DNA of 64,000 bases from an uncultured Sphaerochaeta sp. (lineage in GTDB: Bacteria > Spirochaetota > Spirochaetia > Sphaerochaetales > Sphaerochaetaceae), in the NCBI RefSeq assembly GCF_963677075.1, contig NZ_OY781873.1, positions 2,071,715 to 2,135,714 on the forward strand. The letters are read 5' to 3'. Shown here one piece after another: positions 63,090 through 64,000 of this stretch (the first letter of the stretch is position 1; each line of letters opens with the position of its first letter). A program made the position numbers and the translations under genes. The notes under the pieces are model-generated. The model was not told where the DNA came from. It did no database searches and saw only the letters and a program-made list of their open reading frames with translations.

Positions 63090-64000
63090 AGCAGGGACTT
63101 CTTCGTCTTCTGGTACTGAGAAAGCTCGGGTATAAAGGAAGCAGAGCAGCAAGAAAACGAATCCTCTTTAATCTCGTTTTGATCACTCTGGTAGTTGGAG
63201 CCTTGGTCTTTGCACAAATCTTTGTGGTATCCATGAGTAAGGGGATTGCTGATAAATATGCTCTATTGGGTAATGGCCATCTGCAAGTGCATGAGGATTC
63301 CACACGTGTACTGACCGAGAAGGAAGGTGTGCTGGATGTGCAGCTTGTTTCTCAAAGCTATGCCCTGATCTATAGTCCAGAAGGAAACAAGATGGTGAGG
63401 CTCAAAGGTGTTGAGGACGGATATTTCAACGAGCTGAGAACCTCACAGATTACCTTGATGGATGGAATTCCCAAGGATAGTACCACGCTGGAACAGGTAC
63501 TACTCAGCACCACCTTGGCTGATGAACTCCAGGTGGGGATAGGTGATCGTGTTGCCTTGATGCTGGTAGGTGATGATGGGATCCGTCCACAATTCTGTGT
63601 AGTGGGCAATCTCTATGATTCAGGATATCGGGAACTTGATGCGAATCTTGCCTTTTGTGACTATAACCTGATCCATCGGCTGTTCAAGGGCAGTGAGGAG
63701 ACCTACCATGAATTGTTGGTAAGCCAGGAGAGGATTGAGCCTTTGAAGCAGGAGTATCGCTCTGATGGGTTTATGGTGACTTCTTGGGATGAGGAGAATT
63801 TCACCATTGCTACAAACCTCAATACAAGCAGGCAGGCTGTGTTGGGTGTTATGGTGGCTGTTGCAATGCTCTGTGGTTATTTCATCAGCGAACTGAGCAG
63901 GGAACTGGTTGAGGATGACAAGCATCAGGTAGCTATGCTTACCTTGCTTGGAGCACGCCATGGCTTGATCCGCAGTGTCTATTTCTACACGGTCATGATG
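63086..64000 (+). CDS. ABC transporter permease, LolE-like, cut by window end
   Basis: 305 codons, open to the last base. TTG 63086 overlaps the lolD stop (TTGA), with GGAGG at 63074-63078, seven bases upstream. The N-terminus has a basic stretch then a membrane segment (LFNLVLITLVVGALVFAQIF), followed by a long periplasmic domain and, near the edge, VLGVMVAVAMLCGYFIS and the coupling region DKHQVAMLTLLGARHGLIR, as in the FtsX domain. Second permease of the LolCDE-like set. Confidence 0.85.
   Translation, partial: MKQGLLRLLVLRKLGYKGSRAARKRILFNLVLITLVVGALVFAQIFVVSMSKGIADKYALLGNGHLQVHEDSTRVLTEKEGVLDVQLVSQSYALIYSPEGNKMVRLKGVEDGYFNELRTSQITLMDGIPKDSTTLEQVLLSTTLADELQVGIGDRVALMLVGDDGIRPQFCVVGNLYDSGYRELDANLAFCDYNLIHRLFKGSEETYHELLVSQERIEPLKQEYRSDGFMVTSWDEENFTIATNLNTSRQAVLGVMVAVAMLCGYFISELSRELVEDDKHQVAMLTLLGARHGLIRSVYFYTVMM

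Overview
The window looks like chromosomal backbone of a free-living or gut spirochaete, most likely Sphaerochaeta or a close relative. Supporting signs are a PUR-domain nucleic-acid-binding protein of the Borrelia BpuR type, an isoleucyl-tRNA synthetase of the long eukaryote-like type, a short SMC protein, an FtsY without the acidic N-terminal domain, an Rnf complex and a Lol-type lipoprotein exporter (so an outer membrane). The genus is inference; the phylum is fairly secure. Genes are tightly packed, many overlap by ATGA, and I see no insertion sequence, prophage, CRISPR array or rRNA operon.

Layout. 1-3660: livHMGF, the membrane and ATPase subunits of a branched-chain amino-acid type ABC importer; its binding protein probably lies upstream. 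3736-5985: tRNA-Thr, a small unknown gene, tsaD, apt, tRNA-Gln, tRNA-Glu. 6058-8466: an ABC-F ATPase and coaX. 8463-10882 (minus): two M29 aminopeptidase paralogues, one apparently without its metal ligands. 11100-15995: ppk1, a CHAD protein, a ParA-like ATPase and phosphofructokinase, the first three translationally coupled. 16253-18475: a DUF1848 protein, tRNA-Gly, the PUR-domain protein and rnhB.

18557-27309: smc, then the SRP/ribosome operon ffh-rpsP-khpA-rimM-trmD-rplS, then a zinc-finger-like protein, coaD, rpmF, acpP and rnc. 27282-34011: a CCA-adding enzyme (minus), ileS, a lipoprotein, an FmdB-like zinc ribbon and trpS. 34069-36068 (minus): zwf-pgl, the oxidative pentose phosphate entry. 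36116-40305 (minus): a very large 2-hydroxyacyl-CoA dehydratase activase-type gene broken by three +1 frameshifts plus an ATGA break. 40375-42728 (minus): thiI and a cysteine desulfurase, a sulfur relay for tRNA or thiamine thiolation. 42822-50000: aroB, a DEAH helicase, hisS, a PcnB-type polymerase and a P-loop protein with an Asp23-like tail.

50081-64000: one long plus-strand run: rnfCDGEAB, a GH57-like protein without its catalytic residues, prfB with the classical programmed frameshift, a PEGA-domain protein, ftsY, a secreted repeat protein and a Lol/MacB-type permease-ATPase-permease set that runs off the window.

The most interesting points are the ppk1-CHAD-parA cluster (a possible polyphosphate-granule positioning system), the SMC protein without a recognisable hinge, the two apparent pseudoenzymes (M29 and GH57), and the multiply frameshifted activase gene. 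No intergenic stretch without a gene exceeds about 260 bases.
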